64,000 nt of DNA, taken from assembly GCA_030063045.1 (NCBI GenBank), contig JAQSEB010000093.1:558001-622000 (forward strand). The letters run 5' to 3'. The position numbers and the translations under genes were made by a program. The notes under the pieces were generated by a model. The model did not search any database. It saw only the letters and a list, made by a program, of their open reading frames with translations, and was not told the DNA's origin. This stretch comes from Pratylenchus scribneri. Lineage: Eukaryota > Nematoda > Chromadorea > Rhabditida > Pratylenchidae. Positions 49,180 to 60,976 of the stretch are shown here, one piece after another (positions within the stretch are counted from its first letter, which is position 1; each line of letters begins with the position of its first letter).

Positions 49180-49284
49180 GTCAATACCAATGATGCCTAA
49201 AGGGCTTTTCTTAGTCATCCTACTGTACCCACACTTTTTTTGCTAATCAATCACCCCGTCACCCTATCAATCAAATATTGCCCC
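49180..49284 (-). repeat. dispersed repeat, copy 2
   Basis: Inverted partner of 43947-44050. It directly abuts the foldback element, so it may belong to a larger composite insertion. Confidence 0.7.
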
Positions 49285-49330
49285 AATCCTCCTTGTATAA
49301 AACAAATACGGAAAAGATTAGCAAATACCA

Positions 49331-50130
49331 TAATTTATTGGGAAAAATATGTTCATAGGTCCCAGACTCGAAATCAATCAAATGATATACCAATCGACGC
49401 GTCTCGACGAGTTGAGTTCAAAAAAGCAAAAATTTTTGTTGGGCAACCACTTTTGGCCAAGTTATGGCCATTAAAATTTCATAAAAGTGAAGGGTCCCCC
49501 CTTTGGGTCGAAAAAGTTAAAAATTTTTGTATCGGCATATTATATATCAATCGACGCGTCTCGATGTGCAGAACACGGATCTGCTATCGGTTTCGCATAA
49601 AAATCAAAAATAAAAAAGTTACCGTTGCGCAAAGGAAATACGGATTGGAACTGCTCCGGTGGGCATTTCAGAGTGGACTCCTCCGTGTGCTCCGCCTCCG
49701 CGCGACCAGACGAGCTTGTGGCTCGCTGCGCTCGCCACAAGCTCGTCCAGTTCCCGCGCTTCGGTTACGCACACTCCGGAGTCCACTCTTACATTCCTCC
49801 GCAGTTCCAACGCATTCCAGCGAGACAAAAATGACCATAACTTTCTTAGTTTTGGGTTTTAGGCGAAAACAACCACAGATTCGGATTCTGCTCATCAAGC
49901 CGCGTCGATTGAGCTATAATATGATCAAGAAAAAATTTCAAAAATTTTCGACCCATAGGGGGGACTAAGCACTTTCATGGGAAAATGGATTTTAATGGCC
50001 ATAACTTGGCCAAAAGTGGTTGCCCAATAAAAATTTTAGCTTTTTTGAACTCAGCTCGTCGAGACGCATCGATTGGTATATCATTTGATTGATTTCGAGT
50101 CTGGGAATGATCATATTTTACCATTTATTG
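49331..50130. mobile_element. foldback element, copy 2 (near-complete palindrome of ~800 bases)
   Basis: CCCAGACTCGAAATCAATCA at 49361 is repeated inverted up to 50105, and both arms continue inward with boxes shared with copy 1: ATGATATACCA, CGTCTCGACGAGTTGAG, AGTGAAGGGTCC, GGGTCGAAA and CGACGCGTCTCGA. Arms can be paired almost to the centre. The core 49645-49815 is a GC-rich hairpin, with the 14-base perfect stem GACGAGCTTGTGGC (49709-49722) against 49734-49747. The outer ends differ from copy 1. Limits are approximate and no clear target duplication was found. A 242-codon frame across it (49240-49968) has no protein features. Confidence 0.78.
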
Positions 50131-52774
50131 TCCGAATTTATTAATTTCTTTTTTTATCGTATAAAATTGTCATAGGGTGCACAAACCGGAATAAGTGGAT
50201 CCCCATGATGGTTTCTCTCCTCAATTTAATATTTCCAATCAGTCACTCTGTCCCATCTACCATCTTTCTGTTTTTCCGGCCAATTTCTCTCCAAAATATT
50301 GTTTCATTGTCCATTTGGTACCCAATTTTCACTTATATTCCTCTTTTCTTTCATTTCCTTCCATTTTCTTGTCCAAAAATGTCCAATTTTTGCTCGACTC
50401 CAATTCACACGGTCGCCATCTGTAATTTGAGCTATCCCCAGGCATCTTCCAAAATTTGCATGTTTTCTTGGCCAAAAATGACCATTAAATTTATTTTGAT
50501 CTTTGTCCCTTTTATAAAGCTGACAATTTTCACTATTCCTCTAGTAAATAAGAAAAGCCATTAAATTGAAATCATATTCAATATTGAGAATGTCGTACGC
50601 AATTCGAAATCATTGACCATTTTCCAAAATTAATAGACCACCCAAAAGCATTTTCCCCCAATAATCGGACAATAAAGTGACTTTCCACGATTTCATTTTC
50701 TACTTTTGCCGATTTCCTTTGCTCAAAACGGAATTTTGGGGGATTTTTATTTTTATGAGGCCGCCACCACCGATCCGATGGACAATCCTGTGTCTTTGAT
50801 CCCCTTTCATCCGATTGCATTGCACAATTCATTCCCATTCCCACCCACCCTCTCCCCATTTTCATTCCCCGTCAAGTCAATTCCCCAATTGTCCCCAATC
50901 CTTTCTTCCAATTCTCTTTTCATTCTTCCCTCCGAACTTTTGCTGCCAGCCGGACAGCTTTAAAGAGTCTTCAAAGAGCTAATTGCCGCTGCCCCAGCAG
51001 ATTGGGGAAGAAGGGGGATTGGCGGCGTTGTTTTTGCCGATAATAAAAAGTGCTAGCACAAATTCACCGACATTTCCCCTTGGATCCAGCGGCATTTTAC
51101 GGCCAATGGATTTATGTAGCGGCTGGCGATTTTTTCGTATTTGCCCAAAAGAATTAATGATTGGTGTTTGATGGACAACAAGATTTTCCGGGAGATTTTG
51201 GGGTGAAATAAAATGATGGCAGCTGCTTTCAAAAACATTTAACAAAAGCTTCTGTAAAGATTTTCCCACCAGATTCAGGGTCACACTTTGGAGAATAGAA
51301 ATGCGCACTCATTTCCATTTTTTATCCAATTTTCTCACATTTTAAAGTGAAATATGGAACGTAAAAAGGGAGGTGCGCGACCAAATTAATTATGAAAATA
51401 TTGGTGGCGGGGAAAGAAACCTCTATAAATCAGGAGAAATGAATGAGTGACAAATTTTTAATAAAATATTTGCTCAAGTAAATTTATGCCATGTTGAAAT
51501 TTTGTTCCTGCCAAATGGCTTTCAATTCAAATGATGTTTTTGTCTCAGCCAGTGGCTTTTTTTCAATTCCTTCGCTGGCTGTCCACTTTTTGTCCCCCCA
51601 AGGTTGGGTACTGATTGATCGGTGGGCGCCGGCCACTTTCCTTCCTGTCTATTTCGAGTTAGTCCCATTTACCCTTAGAATAACATTTTGCTTTGCCCAC
51701 GGGTATGCATAAATCTCTCCTAGCTCCAAAGAGGATTGTCCCCTCGATTTTGCCCAAAACTCTAGGCCCGTTGACTGATTTATGGCCTTCCCCCGGCTAG
51801 CACCCCCCCCCCCCCCCCACCCCTTCTGCCCTTTCCATTCCTTTCATTTGCCCCTCCATTGCCCGGCCACCAATTGCCAATTGTCCCCATTTTCGTCTCC
51901 AAACATAATCCTGCCAAAATGCTTCTTTTGGACCATTCCCTCCATTTGCATTATTCCCCTCCAGCAGAAAATGCCTTTTCTTGCTTCTTCACAAGGCATT
52001 TTGGGCCAAAGCAACTTTTGGTCTAGCCAAATTCTCTCGTAAATGAATTTGGCAACAAATGTTTTCAAAAATGGTCGATAGAATATTCTCTTGGCAAATA
52101 ACAAAATCCAGGATTGTCCCTGTATAAAAATATTCATTCCCCTCGATTTCCCATCGTCCGCCGATTGTTGCTTGCACTTTTTTGCCCCGCCCTCTTTCGG
52201 TCATCGCTGAGGGGGAATGCCGTCCGTCCATTTCCCCTTTGCTCATTTCTTCTTCCCATTTCCCCTGCAGCCCAGTCCCCGGTCAATGGAGAAATATTCA
52301 GCTCCTTTCCCCTTCCTTTTTCACCCAAAAGGCCTAACCCCCTTCTTTCGGCTGACTCAACTTGGCCGATAAAGCAAAAATGAAAAGGAGGCACCCTTTC
52401 TCCGCTCGATCATCTTCATCAAAATTGCGGCTGCCACTTTGCAATAGTTCCACTTATCAGCTCTATTCGTTGGCTGACCGCAAAAGAGCAAATGAAAAGG
52501 CGAAATGCCACTCATAATCCAAAACATTCTCCAATTTTCACTCTGCCAAAATTAATGAAAGAACACACTTTTCTTTCATATCTTCCTAAGATGCATATTT
52601 ATCGAGAATTTTTACATAGTTTTTCAATTAGGTTTAGAATGATAGTATATTGGCCAATTTCTTTGACTTTTTTTACCCAAATATATACGCGTTCCGTTTG
52701 GCCCATTATTAAACCATTAAATCATTTCACACATTCCATTTAATTTCTTCTAAAATAATCCTTTCCCCTTACAG

Positions 52775-54374
52775 TAATGCCTGATCATTCCCATCAACAT
52801 CAATTCTCGATTATTCGATTCGTGGAACATCCCCAATCCGAGTGGATTGTCCGTTCACGGCCGGCTCATCTGAGCTGTACAGCGCTTAATGCCGCCCAAA
52901 TTCGGGTGAAATGCAATTCAAAATGGGTGAGTTCTGAATTCAGATTCAAAAATGAAACAAAAAATGGGAAAATGTTTGATGGTTCCCAGCGGGGCATTTT
53001 TTTCAAGGTGAAGCATAAAAGGCAGATGTGTCCTCTGTCCTTCCATTCCCTTTGGGTAATCGCCGTCCATTTCCCCCTCAGTCAGTCAAAATATAAAATT
53101 ATTGCCTCTAATTGCCCCAATGATTAAGCGAACCATTTCCGCAACCACTTTTCACCTCGAAATTATGATCAATTTTCCCAACTCCTTTACAAGACCTAAA
53201 TTAGCAATTTTAACTTTTACTTTTGGTCAATCTTAGATTTTTTTTATTCGCAAAAAGGCGATAAATTCAATTTCTCATCCTCCTATTTCCATTAATTAGA
53301 GCTGCTCTGGTTAATTTGGTTTATAGGACTACAAAAATGGGTCAAGAAAATGGCGAGACCGAAAAAAGCAAAAGGCAAAGCACCTTTCCTCAAATTTCCG
53401 CATTATTTTTGAGGAGCTTTTGACCGTTGCTATGCGGTCAACCTTTAGTCCACATTTCTTCCTCGGGAGATTATCCCTTCAACCCTCTTTATTTCGCCTT
53501 TTTGGAAGACCATTTCCAAAATTGGTGGCAAAATCTGAATGGAATTGTGGAATTTATAATATATCAAATTAAATTGAATTAATTTCATGGAAATTTGGAT
53601 TGTGTTGTGGCCTTTCATAAGGAATTCCAATACAAATATCAAATTTACAACTGATTAATGTTGACGATATCGAAGTGTGCCTTCGGCCATTTCTATCTGT
53701 CCTAGATTCCATTTTGATTAGTTCCTTCTTGCAAAGGGTTTTGTTTTCCTTTTGATAGGGCCGCCATCGGGCACGGGTCAGCAAATAAAATTTTAGTCAG
53801 GGGTGCCAGCCGATTCACTATTAATAGGTAAACATTGAATGGGGAAACCATTTGGCTCTTATCATCAATTATTATGGTAAATGTGTGGCCCAAAACATGA
53901 TGAAAATATAGAAATGAAATTAAAGAGGGAAATAAATGAATAAAGGAAAATTTGCAAAATTATCTTCTAATTAAATGCAAATTATACAGTTGGATCAGAG
54001 CCGTGTCCGTTTGGAACAAGGATTGGATCCGACCAGTGGGCAACCAACTCTACGAGCCCATGCAGAAATACAACGTGCCGAATTGGATGCTTGGCTGGCG
54101 GATTTAGGCGAATTTGCGTGCCAATGCTGGGCATTCAATGGCGAGGGAATCGAAGGGAATGACGAATTGGCCAATGAGATTGTCCACAAATTGAGGGGAA
54201 ATAAAGAGGAAGATGATAGTGAGGATGAAGAAGATGAGGAAGATGAAGATGAGGAGGATAATGGACTGGGCCCATCCACATCGACAAAAACGGCACGCAA
54301 TACGACAATGGCTACTTCGAATGTGCCATCGATGGGGGCAATTCGATCGGAGACAGCCAGAATTCGACTGGCAT
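52775..54374 (+). CDS. unc-5: UNC-5 netrin receptor, first Ig domain (partial, two exons)
   Basis: Exon 52775-52926 (after TTACAG, before GTGAGT) and exon 53990-54374 (after ATTATACAG, before GTGAGT) join as CNSKW|LDQSR. The first gives IRFVEHPQSEWIVRSRPAHL, SCTALNAAQIRVKCNSKW; the second has ELDAWLADLGEFACQCWAFN and later SETARIRLA. KCNS.W and the CQC. spacing are signatures of the UNC-5 N-terminal Ig. Between the CQCW strand and the final strand sits an insert of about 70 residues with a run of Glu/Asp (EEDDSEDEEDEEDEDEEDNG). UNC-5 mediates repulsion from netrin/UNC-6. No signal peptide is seen before the first exon, so upstream exons are missing, and Ig2, TSP1, TM, ZU5 and death domains are not found before 64000. 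Confidence 0.8.
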
Positions 54375-56251
54375 GTGAGTCTATTTTGAATGCGCAAACT
54401 ATTTTAATTTGCGTCAAATCTTTTATTTATTCAATCCATTGTAGAAATATTTAATTAATTGGAAAGAGCGCGGTTAATAAAATTCCCTCGAACAAGTAAA
54501 ATGTGCCATTCTTTCGGAATGTTTTCTTTTGGTAAATTTTGGTTTTGGTCTCCAACAAAAGTGAAATGAACCGAAAATATTGAGACATGTGCATAATTTA
54601 GTTTGGTAACAAATTCAGCTGAAAAAAAAGAATATGGAATTTTATGAGTGTAGGCCAAAGATTCAGTTTAATTTACATGGGAAAGGAGAGAAATTTGGAG
54701 AATTTTAGAATAAAAATTGGCATTTAATTCAAGTTAAAAGCTAATAATTTTAAAAAAATATTTTTGAAAAAATGCGCTTCCATTCAAATTATCATCTTCT
54801 TTTTGTTCACGCTAAATTCTCCAAAATTTCCTCTCGGGAATTTCTTTCAAATAAATCGTGCCATTATGTCTGCTTCATTTCTTCCCACATATATTCTTTC
54901 TTTCCACTCTTATAATAATATTAATATTATTTCTTCTTCCACTAGTTTTGGTCATCCAAATCCAAATTCCCTTCAATTCCATTCCCACACCACCTCCGAG
55001 GAAACAATATTGTGGTGGTGGTTGTGTAAAAATCAGGGGTAAAATGCGTTCCTTGCAAATTCGGTTTGGGGGATATGTGGATGGGTTTGGTGGAAGGTCG
55101 TTCGGAAGAGAAGGAATAGGTGGAAGAAAGGGGGAAAGGACGAAGAATGTGAAGGAGTTGGATGATTTATTTCCATTTATTTTGCTGCTTTTTGTCCCAA
55201 ACTCGATGCGGTTATCTTTTCCAATGATTGGTATTTTTTGCTGCGAAGGCAACTTTTCGGTACATGAAGAAAATAGCTAATTTTTCGGGAAAATGGAAAA
55301 TGGAGACAAATTTTTAAGGAAAGTAAAATAAATAGTTTTTGAATAGTTAGAATTTTTTCTAAATTTCCATTTACCAATCTCCCAAAATTTATTAGGCTTA
55401 CTCCATTGGGAACGTTAATTTGGCCACCGGAAGCACCAAAAAATTTCCTACCCTTTATTGGCACACTTCCCCCTTCATTTTTGGGCCAATGGCGTCCAAT
55501 TAATTCGGCACATCTGCCCAAGCTATACAGTGCATCATCATTATAAATATATTGTGTTTTGACCACATTAAATTGGGCAACATTGGAAATGGGGGAAAAC
55601 GGACTGCCAGGCCATTGTTTGCTAGGGAAATTGTGTATAAAACTGAATTTTCGCTTTGAATCAGTGAAAAATAATGAATTATAAATATTTTTTAAATCAT
55701 TTTTACTTATTATTCAATCGGCCAATTTTGATAATTAAAAAAGTAAAAAACTTTCGGTTATATTTATTGTCAAAATGCAAAATTAATTAATCACAATTTT
55801 CCCTTGGGGCTTCTCAAATATTTGTGCCCATTTCCACCGTATTCCACTCCGAAACATTTGCTCTCTTTTTGATGGCGGAAAAATTGGATGACCATCAAAA
55901 ACAATGAAAAGAGAGGATCCTCTCGGCAACAGAATGACCAATGGGTGATGGCGGAAATTCTTCTTCCCTTCAAATGGCCTCTTTTGCTCGCGGGCGACTT
56001 TTCATTTCAAAATCTCGCAATTCTTTCCCATTTTGCCTAGAATGGCAAAAAATGACCCTCTTGGGACCAATCCAACAAATTTTTCGATGAGAAATTCGAA
56101 AGAAGGGAATTGGACATTTGTGAAGGGGGAGGGGGCTATAGGCCGAATGCGTTTGGGAAGGGGGAGGGGGATCGCGCGACTTGTGGTCATTAGTATAAAA
56201 ATGGGGGAAATATGAAGAATGGCTATTCTGTGGTCGAATACTACAGTATGA

Positions 56252-56436
56252 TCCCATCTTTTTTATTGATTGATTTTGATTGATTGCCTATTGATCGGTT
56301 AGAGAAGCCAAAAGATATTGGCCATTTTCAAATCGATATTTCCCGGGAGAGAAAATCGGTAAAAACGGCCAATATCTTTGGACTGATCTTTGATCTCTAG
56401 ACAATCAATCAAAATCAACCAATAAAAAAGATGGGA
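56252..56436. mobile_element. short palindromic MITE-like element
   Basis: TCCCATCTTTTTTATTG at the left is repeated inverted at the right, followed by TGATTTTGATTGATTG in both arms and an inner matching box around AAAGATATTGGCC. The whole 185 bases can fold into one hairpin. No clear target duplication. Confidence 0.65.
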
Positions 56437-57519
56437 CATTTTTTTCAAAATGGAATTTGGACATTGAATTGGAAATGGGGAATTGTCAATCAGTTAAAAT
56501 AGACTTTGGACCTAGGAAAAGCCAAAAGGTTTCGGCCATTTTTTGATTTATATTTTTTTCTTCTCTTTGAAGAAAAAATTGAATGATCGATACTTGAGGC
56601 TGTTTTTTTTAATATTTGAAAATCATAAAATTACTGAGAAAATATGAGGGAAATTAAATGTAGGGGAATGGAAATTTGAAAAATCATTTTGAAAAAAAAA
56701 CTAAAAGGTAATACCATTTTTTAAAATGGGCAAACGAAATTTGCTTCAATGGAGAATCAGTCAAAAATATTCCTTACGAATTACGATGGAGGTGATATGG
56801 GGAAAGAGGAAATGTCATTGAATAATAGAATGGGAAATAAATTAAACATTTCGGGTAAAAATATTTGTAAAAAATGGATAATTTTTGAGTATATTAATTT
56901 TAATAAAAACTACCAACCATTCAAAGATGAATTTTTGATGGAGATTATCAATACAAATTTATTTTTTTAAATTTGGTCGTTAATTCCTTCTTGTAATTTT
57001 TATTGCAATTTGATTGTTATTCGACATAATTGATGTTATACATCCAATTATGCCGAATAACAAACAAGTGCAACAAAAATTGTAGATTTTATTTGAATGT
57101 AGGAATCTTGTATCAAATAATAAAATTTATTAATATCAACATTTGGAGGGAATTTAATTTGTCGTTATTTATTATTATTATGGGAATTAAACAAAAAATG
57201 GGGATTTGAAAGAGGGGCAATCCTTAAATCGATATAACGGAGAATGAAAAGAATGAATAAACTTTGTCTTTAGGGGAGGATTATTTTCCTTTTTTATGAG
57301 AACATTTAGGATCGCTTGGGGAAATAAAATGATTTGAAAGAAAAACAATCCTTTTTTTCCTTCTAGAGGGCAAAATTGTATATCCAATTCTTTTATCCCC
57401 CAATCTTCCCCAAGGAAAATTTAACAGAGAATGGAACGAAAATTGAAAACAAATGGATCGAATATTGATAAACAATTGGATTTTCTTTCTTTTCTGTACT
57501 GAATTGAGAGGGAAAAAGA

Positions 57520-58990
57520 GGGGAAACCAAAATATTTCCCTTTTTTTGAGAAAATGAAGGATGGGGGTAAATAATAAAATATCGGATTTGGCCAATTTCA
57601 ATTGTCATATGAAATTGGATCTATAAATGGATTGATAATTTATCAATCCTTCTTATTTATCCAATCCTCTTTTCTTTTCATATTTATTTCTAAAATAAAG
57701 AAATTGATGAGGACAAAATCTTAACAATCATGGCAATCATATTGAATAAACAAAATATATTTTATATTTTTTCTCACAAATCATTTTTTAATCTTACATA
57801 TTCATTTCCCCTTCTTCGATTCTACCTCCTTTTTTCCCATTTTTGAAACAAATTAATCAAAACAAATATATATTTTATATCAAGAAACCAAAATGGAAGA
57901 AAACATTTGTTTTTCTTTAATTCAATTTTTTTAAATCCTAATTTTTGTCAAATTTAACCGAAAAAAGATGATTGATTTCTGTGGTAAATAAATATTCCCA
58001 AAAAAAGAACGCACTAATTTTTTTCACATTTATTCGAAAAAGATGATTGATTTTTATGGTAAATAAATCTTCCCCAAAAAAAAGACCCAAATTGAAAGAA
58101 CCATTTGTTTTTCATCAATCCGTTTTCATATCCTTCCTATTTTTTGTTCCTTTAAACCTAAAGATGATGAATGAAAATATCCCACCTTTTATTCAAAACA
58201 AATTCACATATCAAAAAATGCAATTAGATTTTCTTCAAAACCAAAAGATTTCCTTTTCCTTTAAAGAAAATGAAGGATGGGGGTAAATAACAAAAATGTT
58301 TTGAATGGATTTGACCAATTTCCAATGTCATATGAAATTGGATTTATAAATGTATTGATAATTTATTAATTCTTATTTATCTAATCCTTTTTTTCATTTT
58401 TGTCTTCTAAAAATAGTTAATAAGAAATTGATGATGACAAAATCTTAAGAATTAATGCAATGGCATCATATTGACATTTTATTCTAAAATCATTTTTCAT
58501 TTTACTAATTTTACATATTTTTTAATAAAAAAAAGGAATATTCCTTAGAAAGCTTTCATTTTTTAGATCGTTTTTTTCGATTCTTCCTCCTTTTTTTCCT
58601 TTTTTAAAACAAATTCACATATTGAAACTGCAAGTGGAAGAAAACATTTTTTTCTTCAATTTTTAAACTAGTTTTTAGCACATTCAACCGAAAAATGATT
58701 GTTTTTAATGGTAAATAAATAAAAAGTTCCCGAAAAAGAATTCAATATGGAAGAAACCTTTTGTTTTTCATTAATCCATTTTCTTAATCCTTCCCATTTT
58801 TGTCACTTTCTAACTGAAAAATATGATCGATTTTTATGTTAAACAAATGAAAATGCCCCAAAAAAAAGATTGACTTAAAAGAAAATTAACCACGAACAGA
58901 TTAACCACGAACATATGAGAAAATGGAATTTGTCACACACATTTTTTCCAATTTTTTATTTTATCATCTTAAAATATGTATTTTGTGATT
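57520..58990 (+). repeat. diverged tandem duplication, period about 716 bases
   Basis: GAAAATGAAGGATGGGGGTA occurs at 57550 and again at 58266. The blocks after each match in order: CATATGAAATTGGAT, TTGATAATTTAT, GACAAAATCTTAA, a TTCTACCTCC/TTCTTCCTCC box, GTGGAAGAAAACATTT-like, and a box like GATGATTGATTTTTATGGTA. That last box is itself repeated within unit 1 (about 57965 and 58040). Indels are frequent. Non-coding. Confidence 0.7.
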
Positions 58991-59059
58991 TTGACTATGA
59001 ACTATTAAAAAATGTAATATTATTTTTTCGAAAAACTTACTCAACTCTTGACAATAAAA

Positions 59060-59460
59060 TGATTTGACAATTGTTAATTTAAAATGATTTGACTCTTTGC
59101 CAACTGTCATTAAAATGACTTGGCAATTTGCCATTTTGACAACTAGAAAGGAATTGACAATTTTTCAAATGACATTAGAAAGGAATTGAGATTAAAATGA
59201 ATTGGCAATTTGCCAAATACATTAAAATTATTTGGCAATTGGCATTAAAATGATTTGGCAACTTGCAAATACATTAAAATCATTAAGCAATTTGATAATT
59301 GCCAAATTATACTAAAATGAATTGGTAATTTTGCCAAATACCTTTTAAATGTATTTGAAACTTTCCAAATAACATAAAAATGAATTGGAAACTTTCCAAA
59401 ATGATTTGGCAATCTGCCAAATGAAATTAGAAAGGAATGGGTAATCTGCCCGATGGCAGT
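59060..59460 (+). repeat. degenerate array of TTGGCAATTTGCCAAAT units
   Basis: About ten imperfect units of 25-40 bases, each combining ATTAAAATGA with a palindromic TTGGCAA...TTGCCAA core. Both strands look similar because the core is self-complementary. Confidence 0.65.
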
Positions 59461-59591
59461 GTAGGGGTTACTCCATTGGATGGAAAAGTATAAAAGCTGC
59501 TCGAAAATATATGGCTTCTCCATTTTCCTCAGATCATTTCACTTTTTTTATTCCATTTTTTTGCTCCCATTTAACAAGGCATAAAAAATAA

Positions 59592-60089
59592 ATTGACATC
59601 TTTTTTTTTCCTTTTCCTTTAATATGGATATTATTCACTTTATTGCTTGATACTAACAAATTTTCCCCCTCAATTGTAGAAGGCTGAATTTGCCTCCAAT
59701 TGTTGAAGAATTACTTAAGATTTTCCCTTCAATTGTAGAAGGCTGAAATTGCCTCCAATTGTTGATAATTTGCTTTAAGCTTAGTTCCAATTATAGAAGG
59801 CTGAATTTGCCTCCAATTGATGATAGCTGGCTTTTATTTTTCCTACAATTGTAGAAGGCTGAATTTGCCTCCAATTGATGATAACTAGCTTTACTTTACT
59901 TTACATCCAATTGTTGAAGGCTGAATTTGCCTCCAATTGCTGATGGTCCGCTTAAATCATTCCTCCAATTGTTGAAGGCTGAAACTGTCTCCAATTGTTG
60001 ATGGTCTAATTCAATTTTTGTTAGTATCAAACAATAAAGGAGATATTGTCCATATTAAGGGAAAAAGGGAAAAAATAAAAGATGTCAAT
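59592..60089. mobile_element. TIR-bounded array of six hairpin units
   Basis: ATTGACATCTTTT near 59592 continues to TAATATGG and TTTGATACTAACAAA-like sequence by about 59665. The right side (about 60015-60089) is the inverted copy with a few differences, making ~75-base terminal inverted repeats. Between them six units begin CAATTGTAGAAGGCTGAATT and end TGCCTCCAATTG, at about 59671, 59731, 59788, 59844, 59911 and 59966. Each unit can form a small stem (CAATTG...AGGC against GCCTCCAATTG). No coding capacity and no clear target duplication. It ends less than 90 bases before the next gene. Confidence 0.75.
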
Positions 60090-60174
60090 CTTTTTTACTC
60101 GCCAATTTAACTGAGAATTATCTTTCTCCCTATTGAATTCCTATTCAATTTTTCAGAAAATTAAATTTAAAAAA

Positions 60175-60843
60175 ATGGAATTACTTCCAGCCTTCGTACT
60201 TCTTCCCTCTTATAATGGAAAACCTCCAAATTTGATACCATGTTTTGTTCCCAAGGATCAGGTCCAAATGGCCGATCTTCCCGATTTTCTCCAATCAGCC
60301 AACCCTCCTCGTAAACAACCAAACAGCCTGAAGGTGTTTTCGTAAATAATATAATTTCACAATTTGAAAAAATAATAGATTCAATTCGATCGAAATGAGG
60401 ACGGCACAACAAAGCACGAATCACTTAACAACCCTGATGTGAAAGTCAATGATCTTCTCCCCGAATTATTCCTTCGCATAAAAGAGAAAGAAGACTTGAA
60501 AACCGTCAATACGGGCAGTGGGGATAAGAAAGGTTTTAGTAAAAAAAAATGAAATCAATCAAATTGGATACTCTTTTTTAGTCATAACAATCCAATTGGA
60601 AAATAGCGAAGGGAAAATCTATCCAATGACTGCTTGGGGTATTCCTGCCGACAAATTGGCAACTTTCGAAGATGGCCGTCTCTACAAATTCCAGGGTATT
60701 AAAGCCCTGAGCAATAATGAATACAATGCATCCGATTTGGAGTGATTTTTTCAGAATTTAAAAAATTATTTTTCATATATAGATATCGCTTCGGCTTTGG
60801 ACCGCGTTCATCATGCACACTTGTTGATGAGAAGGATGATTGA
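60175..60843 (+). CDS. small protein, possible OB-fold ssDNA-binding protein
   Basis: Four exons (60175-60333, 60379-60532, 60582-60741, 60783-60843) give 177 residues. The start follows TTTTTCAG by about 20 bases. The second half reads as a beta-rich OB-like fold (VITIQLENSEGKIYPMTAWG; LATFEDGRLYKFQGIKALSN; YRFGFGPRSSCTLVDE), the pattern of replication protein A-type domains. The first half is Pro- and Leu-rich and not recognised. It lies 133 bases before a DNA polymerase in the same direction, so a role in the polymerase's replication unit is likely by context. The OB assignment is from pattern only. Confidence 0.6.
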
Positions 60844-60976
60844 ATTAACCAAAAACAAATCGTCCCATACCATTTTTTGATAAAATTTTTTTAAAACAAA
60901 TTGAATTCTTCTCGATTTTGTTTTCATCAACATATATCTGACAAATTTGAAAAATAGTTAAAATATTTTTTAGAAA

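Larger units (their letters stand above)
45662..52774. other. 7 kb repeat-bearing, pyrimidine-rich region, probably intronic or 5' to unc-5
   Basis: No exon could be supported. The + strand is rich in CCATTTTCCC-type pyrimidine tracts, giving many low-complexity frames on both strands (48449-49053, 51844-52394 and others). Two long C runs occur at about 48880 and 51806. Identified inserts are the MITE at 46469-46869, the dispersed repeat at 49180-49284 and the foldback element at 49331-50130. A signal-peptide exon of unc-5 should lie here or further upstream but was not found. Confidence 0.45.
54375..59591. other. 5 kb without recognised exons, rich in repeats
   Basis: If unc-5 continues, this is its next intron. 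No further unc-5 exon was found. It holds a small palindromic element (56252-56436), a diverged tandem duplication of ~716 bases (about 57520-58990) and an array of TTGGCAATTTGCCAAAT-like units (about 59060-59460). The frames at 54764-55566 and 56749-56970 have no recognisable motif. Confidence 0.5.

Noticed and set aside
49240..49968. 242-codon forward frame
   Set aside because: It runs through the foldback element and its GC-rich hairpin. The palindromic DNA gives long frames on both strands, and no domain is visible.
59671..60000. Six spaced repeats considered as a CRISPR-like array
   Set aside because: The spacers are short and related to each other. The array is bounded by inverted repeats in a nematode genome.
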